From the NCBI GenBank assembly GCA_002049455.2, contig KV918866.1:124001-188000 (forward strand): a stretch of 64,000 nt of DNA, written 5' to 3'. The DNA is from Porphyra umbilicalis. Lineage: Eukaryota; Rhodophyta; Bangiophyceae; Bangiales; Bangiaceae. Shown piece after piece: positions 1 to 10,848 of the stretch (positions within the stretch are counted from its first letter, which is position 1; every line of letters begins with the position of its first letter). A model generated the notes under the pieces. That model did not search any database. It saw only the letters and a program-made list of their open reading frames with translations, and had not been told where the DNA came from. The position numbers and the translations under genes are program-made.

Positions 1-318
1 TGGCGGGGGGTGCCCCGGCAGGACGTGGCGAGAGAGGCACACGGAGGGGTTAAGAGCCAGCTGGCCTCGCGCCTCAGACCGCTCTCGAGTAAAGCAACGC
101 ATCCACCCAACTACCGCTCACTTCACACGGGCTACCGCTACCGACGCGGACGGCCGGGGCGGCCCCGGCGTGGACGGCGGCACCAGTCAAGCGCAGATTT
201 GGGTCGGCCTGGCCAAGCACGGGGTGGTCCGCAGCCGGCGCGCCGACGAGGCGGCGGCGGAGGCGGCGACCACGACGAGGCGGGCTGAAGCCTGGGGTGA
301 GGGGGGGGGCTGGCATTC

Positions 319-590
319 GGCCGCCGCCGCTGCTTCCCGGGGTCGAACGGGGGGCGGGGGGGCGGGGGGGGAGAAGCCAGGGGGGGAGGACGTTCCGCCG
401 GCCGGGGGCCAGGGACCGCGTCCCTGCCCAGGCCGGGCACTGCCGAGTCGGCGGCTGGTGCCGCGGCCGCCGCCGCTGCTTCCCGGGGTCAAACGGGGAG
501 CGGGCGGGCGGGGGGGGAGAAGCCAGGGGGGGAGGACGTTCCACCGGCCGGGGGGCGGGGACCCTGTCGCTGATGAGGCCGGGCATGGCC
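319..590. repeat. Two-copy GC-rich tandem repeat (unit about 150 bp)
   Basis: The stretch at about 319-440 recurs at about 469-590 with the same order of blocks: a CCGCTGCTTCCCGGGGTC block, a G-rich run, GAGAAGCCAGGGGGGGAGGA, and a GGCCGGGCA block. Overlapping open frames on both strands here are by-products of the G+C bias. Nothing else is recognisable in the first 890 bases. Confidence 0.6.
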
Positions 591-896
591 GAGGCGGCGG
601 CCGCCGCGGCCGCCGCCACTGCAGCTGCCGCGACCCGCAGGGGGAGGACGCGTCTGAGGCCAGTCTCGACATAAGTAGGGCACATGTGCGGTTCTGCTCG
701 CTGACTTTACTCTTGGGGCTACAAGAGTGTCGTTTCCGCCAGGCCGCCGCTTTGCGCGTCAGCCTCGTTGAACACCCCCCCTTCTCCCCAGCGATATACT
801 GCCGTAGCTGCCCGTCTTGAAAGAAAACGGCAAGGATACAGAACACTTGAAGGTCACTGACTATCACGACATACACGCAGCTCCCGTCACAGCACG

Positions 897-3800
897 TTAC
901 GCCCACGGATAAAACTCATTGACAAAGTAGTGCATGGCTTGCTGGTCGGCCAGCGGTGCTCGGTAGCCCGCTGGGGCCACCTCCAGACCCTTTCTGGTGG
1001 CCAAGTCCTTGAAATCCGGGACAACATGAAGGAGACGCCGCACGCTGCTCAGCGGTACCGCACGAATCACGTGCCCCCCGTTGGAAGAGACAGCCCACTT
1101 CAGTCGGTCGCAGTCGCGGCTCGCAAAAGGGCATCCGGGAACGGCATTCACCGCCGTCATCTGACAAACAACTGCATAGTCGTCCTGCTTGCATCGGATG
1201 ATTGCACGGACCTCCCCCACGTACAGCACCTCCTGGGGGACGTTGATGCCCGAACCGGCGATGTCGCCGCCGCCGCCATCTCCTTGGTCGCCCGCGTCGG
1301 TGCCGTCTGACACACCGCCGTCAGCGGTGCCGGTGTCGTTGGCGGGCGGCGCAACGGAGAAGAGGATACAGTCGTACCATGGCCTCGCGTCACGAAATTG
1401 AGGCGCCGCGCGCAGAAGCTGCCGGCTCCTTGTGCCACAGTTGAAAACGGCCGAAAACTCCACGGTCGACAAGACAGGCACGTTGCGGTCAGGCGGCAAG
1501 TCAAACAACACGCCGAGATCCGACAGCCCAGGTCGCTGAGAGAGTGTGCGAATGCTCTGCCGCTTCAGATAGTCCGGCGACCGCCTCCGCGGTTTGGCCG
1601 CCACCGATACCGACGGCGGCCCCACGTCACCCCCGCCCCCGGCAGTCTGGCCGCCCATTCAGGGTGTCACGCCATCACTCGCGGCGCCGGCGACCCCGCC
1701 CAGACCGGTCGCGGCTCGAGTGGTGCAACGGCCTGGAAGCGGCGGCACCAGCGGGAATGCTGGCCGAGCGTTGGCGTCAGCGGCATCGTTGCGACGCCCA
1801 ACTTCACGTGCCCCTTGGGCTTGGCGCACCAGCTGCTCGGTAAAGGTCTCGATGGCCATGTTGGTGCGGCGGTAAAACTTCTTGTCAACCTTGTGGGCGG
1901 CCTCATTCGAGCTCGTGTTGCCTTGTTTGAGGTGCCCGTGGTACCGAATGGAATCCATCGTGTGGGCCAACAGCTTGTGAACCTTGCTGGTGTGTACGTA
2001 GCCAAGGATGGGGCTCATGATGTTGAGTACAAAGTTGGATGCCTGCTGCTTGATGGCCTCGCCCTCCTCTAGAGACATGGGCGAGGGGGCGGCGGATGTA
2101 GTCCAACCGGCGATACGGGCGTACAGGGCCGCGTACTCGGCAAACATAATGGTGACGGCATCCTCAATGAGAGTCTCGCCGAAGGCGGCGCGGTACGCGT
2201 CCCAGTCAAACTGGAAGCCAGGCGGGAGCGCCTCGTCATCGTCGTCGTCGTTTCCGCCAAAAACCACCCCGGCCTTTCCACCGCCGCCGGGCTTGTCCGC
2301 GTCCTCGGCTTAGGCCTTGCCGGAGCGCCGGCGTTTTGAGCTGCCGGCACGTTTTACCGCGCGACTGGCGTGGACTGAGCCACGTGCCACCTCCCCGCCG
2401 CCCGCTGCAGCGGCACCGTTAGCGGCGTCCTTGACGCTGACGGGTCGAGGCCGGCCGCGACCGAAAATGCCTGCCACCGCGTACGCCAGCACGAAGACAC
2501 CAGCTCGCTGGTCTGCCCCCGTAAATGTTGCTTGCTTATCTGTTTCTGCGGCTATGTAGCTGTGAACCGTGGGTCGGGGCGCGAGTAATGCAGACAAGCG
2601 GGGAGAGCACGCGGTCAGCCCAGCACATCGAGGAAGCAGGAGCACTCGACATCATCATTGTCAGACAGCCACAAGATAGGTCACACGCGGAAGGCAGAAA
2701 CACGACCATACGCGTACCCTCTGGAGCAGAGCCGCCAAACGTACCCTGGTGGGACACGGCTGGCTCTGCTGCGACGCCCCATAAACTCTATGCGCTTGTT
2801 AGCGACGCGCAACGTGGCCGCAATCGTCTCACACTGTGGGTAGTAACCCTGGCAGATGAAAGGGAAGACGCGCACCAAGCGGTGCACAAGGAGCCGTGTG
2901 ACACCCATGTCCAATACCTGTCGTGTGTAAACCGATGGCACAGTAGCAACGGACAGCAGGACATTGAGCCTGACACGAAACAGAGTCAGACAAATGGGCT
3001 CATCGAAGAGACCCCGCTCGAGAACTCCCCCGCGCGACTGTTGGAAAAGGAAGCAACGTAAGAGAGGCAGAGAGGGCGCCAACATACATGGAGGGCATCA
3101 AAACCGATCGTCTTGTACATGAGAAAGGGTGCAGTCGTCATGCCGGCCATGCCGGCCAGCACAGGGACGCGGTTATGAGCGCTCTCCATCGCCTCGAGCT
3201 CGGCGCGGCGCACGGTCTCCCGTTGGTAACGCCTGTGCGCCGCCCCCTCCAGCTGCCGTTCCACCGTCTGCACAGCGACGCGCTCCTTGGCGGACAGCAC
3301 CTGCGGGGCCCCGGCCTCTGTGACGTGCACGAGACACGTTGAGCACGGGTGTTGACAGCTGCCCCCCTTCAAGAAAAGCACTGCCTTCTCCTCTGGTTGG
3401 TCACTCATATAGAGAAGGAGGCGGGGAAAGGCCACGTAGGTTTTGCCTGCTTGCTCATGTAGGACGCCCGTGTGACTGGCGGCAATGGTAGAGCGAAAGG
3501 CCAGAAAGAGGGCGCGTTGGAGAACGGCGCTGCGCCGCTCGCGGCCACGAGCATCCGCCGATGGCTCCTTCTGCTTCCTCACAATGGGGATGTACGCAAT
3601 TGGTTCCCATTCCGCGTCCCCCGTGACCACATTGACAACACGGACGCGCAGTGGGTAGAGCTTATGGGCTGGGCACCAAGAAAAGTAGAGCAGAGAAATC
3701 GGGAAAGGAGAGCCAGCGAGCGAAAAGAGGGGTAGTGCAAAACGTAGCTGTCAGCACGCGCGCTCATGAACAACAGAAACCACTGCCGCGTGCAACGACC

Positions 3801-5195
3801 AACGGACAAGATCTCGTGCGTGCCAAAAACCAATGACACTGCCACACAACCATCGTGAAGAAAGGACTGCTTACAGCCTGACCAAGACAGCTGGCTTGCG
3901 TCACTGTACACGTGCAGCCCGAGCACAAAACACGTGGCGTCCTTCTTCTCGGCCATCAGAGCGGCCTCGTTCTCCCGAAAGGCGTCGCCGTCTAACGGAG
4001 ACTCCCGGAGATTGGATGGGGGCGCCGGGCCCGACTCCCCGCTCCAGAGGCGCACGTCCTTTCCCCGCTTCAGCATATCGAGGATGACTTGGAGAACCGG
4101 GCGGAAAAAGACGGTGAGCTTGAGCCCGTCGACGAGCAGGGGGCACTTAAGCCACCCGGCCCCCAGCACGGCGTCGTCCACATCGTCGTGAATGCCGTCC
4201 TTGAAGGCGTTGAGCGAGTTAAACGAGTCCCGCAGGGTGTTGGTATGCCCGTCGTCGATTGGCATCCCGGGCTTCGTGCCGTCCCATGTGTCGAGCAGGT
4301 CCCACAACTTCTCAATACCCTCGAGCGAGAGACCTCCACCGCCGCAGTCCAAGGCAAAACGCTGCACAGCGCGCAGTCGGAAGGAATCAAAGGAACCGGC
4401 TCGCCAGCCCTTCCGCCGCGTGGTGAGCGGGGCGGTGCGCTGCCAGTCCCCCTCGTCCTCGTACAGGGCTTGTACAGCCGTGGCCACGGTTGTGTACGTG
4501 TACTCGGGCGCGGTACACGCGGTGGCTCCTCCCGCCGCGAGTCGTCGTCGTTTTTGACCGGGACCGGAGCCGGCATCGTTGAGGGTGTGGCGCGACTCGG
4601 CCATTAGGGATTGGATGTACACCAGGACCGCCCCATCAATGTCCTTGGACGGGTCGATCGCGGCACGGGCGGCAGCACCAGGGACTGCGGGGACACCCCC
4701 GGCATCCTGGCCGACGGCACCGTGGCCGCCCACATCGTCCCCGTCGCCCCCCACAAGACCGGCGTCCTCGCCGGTACTCGGGCTTGGCCTCCCCTCGTCG
4801 TCGACGCCGTCCATCAGGCTGGTGCCATCGGGGGCCGACGGCAGCGCCGCGCCGGGGTGGATGGCCTCGTTGCGTGCCGGCCAACTTGAGTCGCCCGGTC
4901 CACCCTCAACCTCCGACCGAGGAGGACCAGCAGCGCCAGCACTCGCCGGTCCTGCGGCACTCGCCCCACCAGTGCCAGAGGGCACAGTTGCTTGCGGCCT
5001 CCCTGCTGCCCTGCCCCGCCCCACGTGTCCTGCAGCATGAGACGCGCGTAAGTGATTCAACCGGTGCCACGTGAGACCGCTACGCGTGGCGCACCGGGTG
5101 AAGCAGGTGGGGCAGTCGAGGGCGCTGCGGACGGCGGGGCGGGGCGGCTCTTCGTCGCCTCTGCCACCGCTCGCTCGCAGTGGGGCATCGGACAT
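897..5195 (-). CDS. Plavaka-like DNA transposase, spliced, with an in-frame TGA
   Basis: Transposase of a cut-and-paste DNA transposon; family assignment (Plavaka/KDZ-like) comes from remembered motifs and is tentative. Translation starts at ATG 5195 with a C2H2 zinc finger (C-x2-C-x12-H-x3-H, about residues 29-48), then a low-complexity acidic linker. The catalytic part includes HVYSDASQLSWSG, continued after intron 1 by LYPLRVRVVNV, WEPIAYIPIVRK and YMSDQPEEKA. Intron 1 is 3874-3669 (GTAAGC...CCCAG) and intron 2 is 3087-2918 (GTATGT...ACAG); reading phase is kept across both. Exon 3 (from 2917) carries VLDMGVTRLL and likely ends at a GTACGT donor near 2744; exon 4 starts around 2310. The frame from 2267 runs to TGA at 1661-1659, immediately followed in frame by ATG and a conserved-looking C-terminal block ending YFVNEFYPWA at 897. 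The TGA is either a disabling mutation or lies in an unresolved short intron. Confidence 0.6.
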
Positions 5196-5275
5196 TGTCG
5201 CATGCGATGGTGGCGACCGCCGTGCGGCAGCTGGGCCGGAGCGACAAGCCGCAGGGGAGGCGGGCAGGAAGCGGG

Positions 5276-5560
5276 GGATGGCGGCCGCCCGCCGTCAGGC
5301 GGGCGACCGGGGAAAATGTGTCCGCCGGCGACAAGGAGGGGGGGAGCCCGAGCACTCGGGGCGAGGGGAGGCTATAAAGCAGGGGATGATGGCCGCCAAC
5401 CGTCAGGCGGGCGACCGGGGAAAAGGCGTCCGCCGGCAAGAAGGAGGGGGGGAGCTCGAGCACTCGGGGAGGGGGGAGGCTAGAATGCCGGGGATGACCC
5501 CCGCCCGCCGCCCGGCGGGCGACAGGGAGGAGGGAGCACGCCGGCGACCAAAAGGCGCGG
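5276..5560. repeat. Tandem repeat, unit about 110 bp, 2.5 copies
   Basis: Three successive copies share the order GTCAGGCGGGCGACCGGGG, AAAA, G(C)GTCCGCCGGC, AAGGAGGGGGGGAG, CGAGCACTCGGGG; the third copy is divergent. It lies just upstream of the minus-strand transposase start. The long open frames through it on both strands are repeat artefacts. Confidence 0.65.
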
Positions 5561-7584
5561 AAACAACGACGTGTGACTCGGTGGTACCATGGGGTGGTGC
5601 TCTCGCGGCGGAGAAAGGAGGGTGGCAGACCAGATATACTGCCACCTGCGGTGGGGCAGCAGCCTGGGCACAGACGAAGTAGAAAATGGCCCCGCCACCG
5701 CGAACGGGGGCGTGCGGACAGGGTAAATGGGAGCGCGGCCGGTGAGGCAACAGACACGAAGACAGAAACGGCGGCAGACACGGCGGCAGACACGGCGGTA
5801 GGAAAATTGGCGGACTCGAAAGCAGACAAGACAGCGGGCATGGCGGCAGACGGTGAGATTCGACGCACATGGACACCGCTAAGGCCACGAAAGAGGCTGA
5901 CCAAGTCGGCAGTCACCGCCAGTAAACTCCTGAGTCGCCCACACGCAGTAATCCTTCGAGAGCGCGCACACAGAGTGTCACCCTGAGGACAGAGGCACCA
6001 AGAGTGTGACAAGCGGCATGCACCCGCACACAGGGCAAGCCACGCAAGAGGCAAGCTCATCGACAGTCAACTACTTACACATCTTGTGACACAATGATCG
6101 CGAGGTGGGCTGTCGTGGTGGCCGTAGCGGCCGCGCTCAGAACTGGACCGCCCAGAGCGGAGCGAAACCCCGAAAGGGGCAGCTCTACGAGCGGTGCTGT
6201 CGCGACAGGCGCGTCGCGACAGGCCGCCGCACGGTGCCTCGCGGGGCGGCCAAAGTGACACAGGACGTCACAGGTCACGACCGTGCATGTCGACAGCAGG
6301 GTGGGGGGAGGTGGAGATGGCATGTGAAAGTTGTTCGTTTCAGCGTCCAACGTCAGCCACACTGGTAACTCGTCTCAGCACATGAAGCTTGAGCAGCTCG
6401 AGTACAGCAACCCAGCTCACGAGCGCACCAGACCGCAGTCACTGTTAACGGCAGGACTGCTCTCGCATGAGCCAGGAGACTTTCGCAGCGAAGGGAGACG
6501 GACAGAGGCCGGGGGCAGGTGACGCAAGCGATGAGTAGTGACTGCAGCAAGATTCGAAATTAGACTCAGGACCACCACAATCCTGCAGACAGTGCATAAC
6601 GGCTCGGTCAGGGTAGCCCCTGTCAGTCAGCTCTAACTGCGTTTACACTGGTTCTTTGCAGCATTCGGTAGCCTTGCCTGACTGACCATTGGGACTGAGG
6701 GGGGCCATGTCAAGCGGACGTCTGGACAATTGGCAGGACACCCGGTCAATGCTAGGACTTGACCGGACCCGTCGAGTGTGGCTTCTTGCCTTGCGGGCGC
6801 GCGGTCCAAGCCAGCGCAGCTCGTCACGACGCGAGCTCATCACCCCGGGCCAGCGTCGTGTCCGCCGGCTACGTCTCACCCCGTCAAGCGATGACCGCCG
6901 TTTCAACACCTGACCGCTGAGCAACTGAGCTGCACGCTGGCCTGCACCGCCGACGCTTGTATCCTCCGAGGTTCAACTTGCACGCTTGGAGAGTCTGTGA
7001 GAACAGGGCGCGGAGCGCCCAGTCACTTGCGCGTTTGCTCTCGGTTAGGCCTGTGTGACGCTTGGCGATCTCGCAGCTCGCCTTTGACGTGATTTTGGTT
7101 GGGCGATGGTGTGGGTGCACCCGAGACCTCCCCGTTGACCATCTCGGCAATACCCGTGGTGCCTCTTGACGTAGCTTGCTGACTGGGGTGCTCCAACGCT
7201 TGTCATGATGCTATCCCGCTGAGTGATGCTCGCCGTCCAGGCTCTGCTTGAGAGCCCGCAAGTTGGTTGGGTTTGGCGCCATTTTTTGACGGACTGGTCC
7301 TGGCGCGGCGCGTTTTATCTCACTGTACGTTCCTTGCAGCGAGGAGTCCACCGGTCCGTTTTGACTTATCCACCCATTGTGAGGCTCGCCGCTTTCATCC
7401 CTGCCACTATACGGCCTTGAGAGCGATGCGCGCACCCTTGATAAGGAGCAGCCGTCTGAGAACGGTTGCTCGGCTCATCGCTCCACCCGCCCCACTGTGA
7501 CTCGACCTCCCCCCCAACCCTTCACGCGGTATTCCGCCACCATCATCCTGCCTGCCGACCCCCTCCCCCTGTTCTGGCGGTGCC
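5561..7584. other. No recognisable gene
   Basis: About 2 kb between the divergent transposase (-) and the 7585 reading frame (+). Short CGGCAGACA repeats occur near 5765-5850. All open frames are short and without recognisable motifs. The interval could hold a shared regulatory region for the two divergent genes, but I see no specific site. Confidence 0.4.
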
Positions 7585-8718
7585 ATGTCAGGCCGAGGCG
7601 GCAGAGGCGGCCGAGGCGGCAAACGCACGCTGGCCAACGGGGCGGGCGGTCGCGCGGCGACGGCGGCAAAGGCTGCCCGAGCGGCGGCAACGTCAATTGC
7701 TCCGACAGAGCAAGACCGACGCGCCAAGGATGAGATGCGCGCTGCAGCAGGTGGCACGTCTGCTTCCCACGCCGCAGCAGCTCCCGCGGACGACCGTGTT
7801 ACGCCTCCGCCGCCTCCCACCGCCCCTGTTGCCGTACGGGCGTCGTTTGGTGGCGCCGTCGGCTCAGTCGATGGGTCCGAGACTCTTCCAATGGTGGAGT
7901 TTTCCGAGCCGCCGCCTCCGCCGCTGTTCGAGACGACGTGCTTTCCGTTTTCCCCGTCGATGGCGGCGGCGGCCGGGATGCCGCCGCCCATGGGCATGGG
8001 CTTCCCCGACGTGCGTGGCATGCCCAGCATGATGCCCGGGATGCAAGGTTACGGCACCCCGTTTCCGGGCTCTCCCGCCGCTTTTCCGAGCCTTCCTGGG
8101 GCGATGCCGCCAACGAACCTTTTTGGGACATCCACGCAGCAGCATGCGACCGGCTTGCTCGGTGGCGCGATGCCAGGCGTGAGCTCAGGCGCCCACTCGA
8201 TGGTGCCGGCGCTGATGGCGCCCCAGTACAATCCGGCACCCACGGCGGCTGGGTACAGCCCAGGCTCTTCATCGTTCTTGCCGACCATGACAGTGCCGAC
8301 GGCCGGGGGGGCGGGGGGCGGCAACCCGGCAGGCCCTCTGTCGGCGGCAGCCCCGGCTGTGACAGTGCCGATGGCCGGGGGAGCGGGGGGTGGCAACCCG
8401 ACAGACGCTCGGTCGGCGGGCGCCGCGGCGATGACGTCGCCGGCTGCGGTTGTCGGCCCGGTCGCGCCGGCGGTACTTGGCACGGGAGAGTTGTCGGGCG
8501 CCCCGACGATGGCGTCGCCGACGGCGGTTTTCCAGCCGGCCACCAACCACCACCGCGTGCTGGCGCCGCCGTCCACGTCGACGGCAGCGGCGTTTGTGGC
8601 GTGGGAGCGCCCGGCAGCGGTGGTCGCAGCGTCAACTATCGCTGCCTCAGGCGAGAGTTGGGTGGTTGGGATGAGCGCAGGGACGGTGGCGACCGCACCC
8701 CAGGCGGGCACCATCTAG
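7585..8718 (+). CDS. Disordered Ala/Gly/Pro/Met-rich protein, 377 codons to TAG
   Basis: Starts at ATG 7585 with an RGG-like basic N-terminus (SGRGGRGGRGGKR), followed by low-complexity Ala/Pro/Thr segments and a Gly-Met-Pro region around residues 130-165. A 66-bp unit is tandemly duplicated at 8284-8415 (VTVP-AGGAGGGNP motif twice). It ends at TAG 8716-8718, and the same frame re-opens at once and continues to 10848, so this may be the first third of one broken or read-through gene. No family recognised. RGG motifs often bind RNA, but that is only suggestive here. Confidence 0.45.
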   Translation: MSGRGGRGGRGGKRTLANGAGGRAATAAKAARAAATSIAPTEQDRRAKDEMRAAAGGTSASHAAAAPADDRVTPPPPPTAPVAVRASFGGAVGSVDGSETLPMVEFSEPPPPPLFETTCFPFSPSMAAAAGMPPPMGMGFPDVRGMPSMMPGMQGYGTPFPGSPAAFPSLPGAMPPTNLFGTSTQQHATGLLGGAMPGVSSGAHSMVPALMAPQYNPAPTAAGYSPGSSSFLPTMTVPTAGGAGGGNPAGPLSAAAPAVTVPMAGGAGGGNPTDARSAGAAAMTSPAAVVGPVAPAVLGTGELSGAPTMASPTAVFQPATNHHRVLAPPSTSTAAAFVAWERPAAVVAASTIAASGESWVVGMSAGTVATAPQAGTI

Positions 8719-8745
8719 ACTGGAGAGGCGCCTGCCCTCGGGCTC

Positions 8746-10848
8746 ATGCCCTCGTCAACCACTCCACCGACAACCTCTCCGCGTGCCGGCTCCGGCTCGC
8801 TTTCGGCACCTTCGATGTCACCAACGACCCCGGCCGCTGTGCGGCACCCGGCGACTCCACCGGCACTGGTGCGGGCAGGGCGCCGCACAGGCCCGCCTCG
8901 TCCTCGGATCTCGTCAGGGATCGCGCCTGTCCAGGCTCCTCCCTCGGCGCCGTCGGCTGCGGGTCCTGCCACGACCACCGCTTCGGCCCGACGCCGGATC
9001 ACCCCGTCGGCTGCGACTGCGGGCCCGGCTACCCCGCCGGCTGCCGCTGCGCCTGCAGCGACCCCATCGGCTTCTGCTCCGAGTACGACCTCCCCGCCTG
9101 CCGGCGCGGCACGCGCTGCGCGCATTCGACGTCGCCGCTCTGGACCTGCTGCGGGACGCCCAGCTGGCGGCTCGGCTGGCGGATCTGCCGGCGGCGCCAA
9201 TGCTGGCGCTGTGGAGGCGGTTATCTCGGCTCGAAACCGCGCGGTAGGCAGCACGCGCGAGGAGCCCGCAGCCGGTAGCGACGGCGTCGTGTTGGTTGGC
9301 ATTGTGAGCGCTGCCAACGCGCACGCGACAGCCGGTGGGCTTGAGCGTGTCCTCAACGGCGTGACATCAATGGTGACCAACCTGGCTGAGGCCTTTAAGA
9401 GTATAGGGGACATGGTCAACACGCAAGGCCGGGCGATGGAGAGCCTGGGCGTGCTCATCGGTAAGATGAACAATGCGGCGCCCGCAACGGTGCCGGCGCC
9501 AGTGGCGCGGCGTAGGGTGCAGGGCTTTGTCGACACGGATGAGGAGTACTCAGATTACGAGGAGCACAAGGCAATGGCCGGCAAGGAGTTGACGGTGCTG
9601 CACCGCGGCATGCTCCAGGTGCTAGTTATCCGCAAGCGTGCCAAGTACCGCTACTTTGGCCATCTCGGGGGCGCGACCATCACTAATGACATCCTGCCCG
9701 ACGGGGATGCCGACTGGGATATGCTCATGGAGGAGACTATGGACGAGCTTTACTTGGACCCCCCCGAGGCCTACGACTTCCTGACGTCCGCCATCGCGCC
9801 GCCCACCAAGCGCCGGACCCCGAAGGAGAAGAAGGGGAAGGGGAAAGGGAAGGGCAAGGGCAAGCGCAGTGGCAAGCCCAAGAACAAGAGCACGGCGGCC
9901 CGCGCGGGCGCCGGCACCGACTCGGGCTCCGTCTCGAGCTCGAGTTCGGGTGTCATCTCAAGCTCCGACAACGGAGCTGGTGGGGACGGCGGCGCGAAGA
10001 ACGACGGCGGAGACAAGAAGAAGAAGGACGATCCGACGGTGCGCGCCTACCAGCCCATGACCCAGTCCCTCTCTCACGTCTTGGAGGCAATCAAGCGACG
10101 TGTCGTCCCAGCCTGGTTCCGGGCGGTGGGTGCCCATCACAAGTCCATGAAGAAGCACACGGCGTCCGGCTGGCTCGAGAACATGAACAAGATGCCGACG
10201 GACCCCGACGAGGTCACCGAGGAGCAGCGCAACGCTCCCGTGCGCCCGCGGTTTGTCTGCTCGGACGACGGTCATGAAGCGACTCTGGCGGCCGTGAAGG
10301 AGTTGTTTATCCACCTCGGCGTTGCTGACCGCATTCAAGTGCCTGACGGTCTCGGCAACAAGGAGAATATCCACACCACGACGGGGCACATCGCCCTCGT
10401 TGTGATGTTTGTGCGTGCCGAGCTTGAGCAGATTGCCGCGGGTGTCCGGCGCCAGCGCCGTGGTAAGGACAACGGCTGGTACGACCGCTGGCGCTGGGAG
10501 ATCCTAACCGTGCATCCGCTGATGCCCACGACTACCGCGCCGTGGCGCGGTTTTGTTGTCAACGACGTCAACTCACCGACGCGGTGCGACTTTGAGCACC
10601 CGCCAGTGCCAATCAACTCCATCCGCACGCGCACGGTTCGAGTGCGACCAGCTACAGTCGGCTCTGCCGCGCGTGGGGCGCGTGAGGAGGCGGGCGGGGT
10701 GGCGGCGGGGGGGGCGGATGGCGTGCATGCGCCGGGCGGGACTGCAGCAGGTGGGCCCACGGGCAGCGCTGCTCTGCTCGGTGGGGGGGACGAGTCCGCC
10801 GAGGAGGAGGGGGCGGGCGGCGCCCTGTCGGACGGCATGACGACTTGA
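8746..10848 (+). CDS. Unrecognised 700-codon protein, same frame as the 7585 ORF
   Basis: Begins at ATG 8746, 27 bases after the TAG that ends the 7585 frame and in the same phase. The first 170 residues are Pro/Ala/Ser/Arg-rich. Residues about 195-260 look structured and helical (GLERVLNGVTSMVTNLAEAF). Then come an acidic patch (DTDEEYSDYEE), a lysine block KGKGKGKGK around residue 370, a Ser-rich linker, and a more conserved-looking C-terminal region (about 440-640) rich in Trp, Tyr and charged residues, including WYDRWRWEIL. No known domain recognised. It could be the accessory protein of the divergent Plavaka-like element, because the two starts face away from each other 2.4 kb apart, but I found no terminal repeats that would unite them. 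Confidence 0.5.
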   Translation: MPSSTTPPTTSPRAGSGSLSAPSMSPTTPAAVRHPATPPALVRAGRRTGPPRPRISSGIAPVQAPPSAPSAAGPATTTASARRRITPSAATAGPATPPAAAAPAATPSASAPSTTSPPAGAARAARIRRRRSGPAAGRPAGGSAGGSAGGANAGAVEAVISARNRAVGSTREEPAAGSDGVVLVGIVSAANAHATAGGLERVLNGVTSMVTNLAEAFKSIGDMVNTQGRAMESLGVLIGKMNNAAPATVPAPVARRRVQGFVDTDEEYSDYEEHKAMAGKELTVLHRGMLQVLVIRKRAKYRYFGHLGGATITNDILPDGDADWDMLMEETMDELYLDPPEAYDFLTSAIAPPTKRRTPKEKKGKGKGKGKGKRSGKPKNKSTAARAGAGTDSGSVSSSSSGVISSSDNGAGGDGGAKNDGGDKKKKDDPTVRAYQPMTQSLSHVLEAIKRRVVPAWFRAVGAHHKSMKKHTASGWLENMNKMPTDPDEVTEEQRNAPVRPRFVCSDDGHEATLAAVKELFIHLGVADRIQVPDGLGNKENIHTTTGHIALVVMFVRAELEQIAAGVRRQRRGKDNGWYDRWRWEILTVHPLMPTTTAPWRGFVVNDVNSPTRCDFEHPPVPINSIRTRTVRVRPATVGSAARGAREEAGGVAAGGADGVHAPGGTAAGGPTGSAALLGGGDESAEEEGAGGALSDGMTT

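Noticed and set aside
74-906. Several overlapping open frames of 60-240 codons on both strands
   Set aside because: Arg/Pro/Gly composition and presence on all frames follow from the GC-rich repeat; no motif.
1647-1807. Short intron removing the TGA in the Plavaka-like gene
   Set aside because: GTGAAG...CAG borders exist, but exon phases do not match, so it was not annotated.
6740-6770. CCGGTCAA...TTGACCGG 8-bp inverted repeat
   Set aside because: Too short to separate from chance in this composition and with no neighbouring gene.
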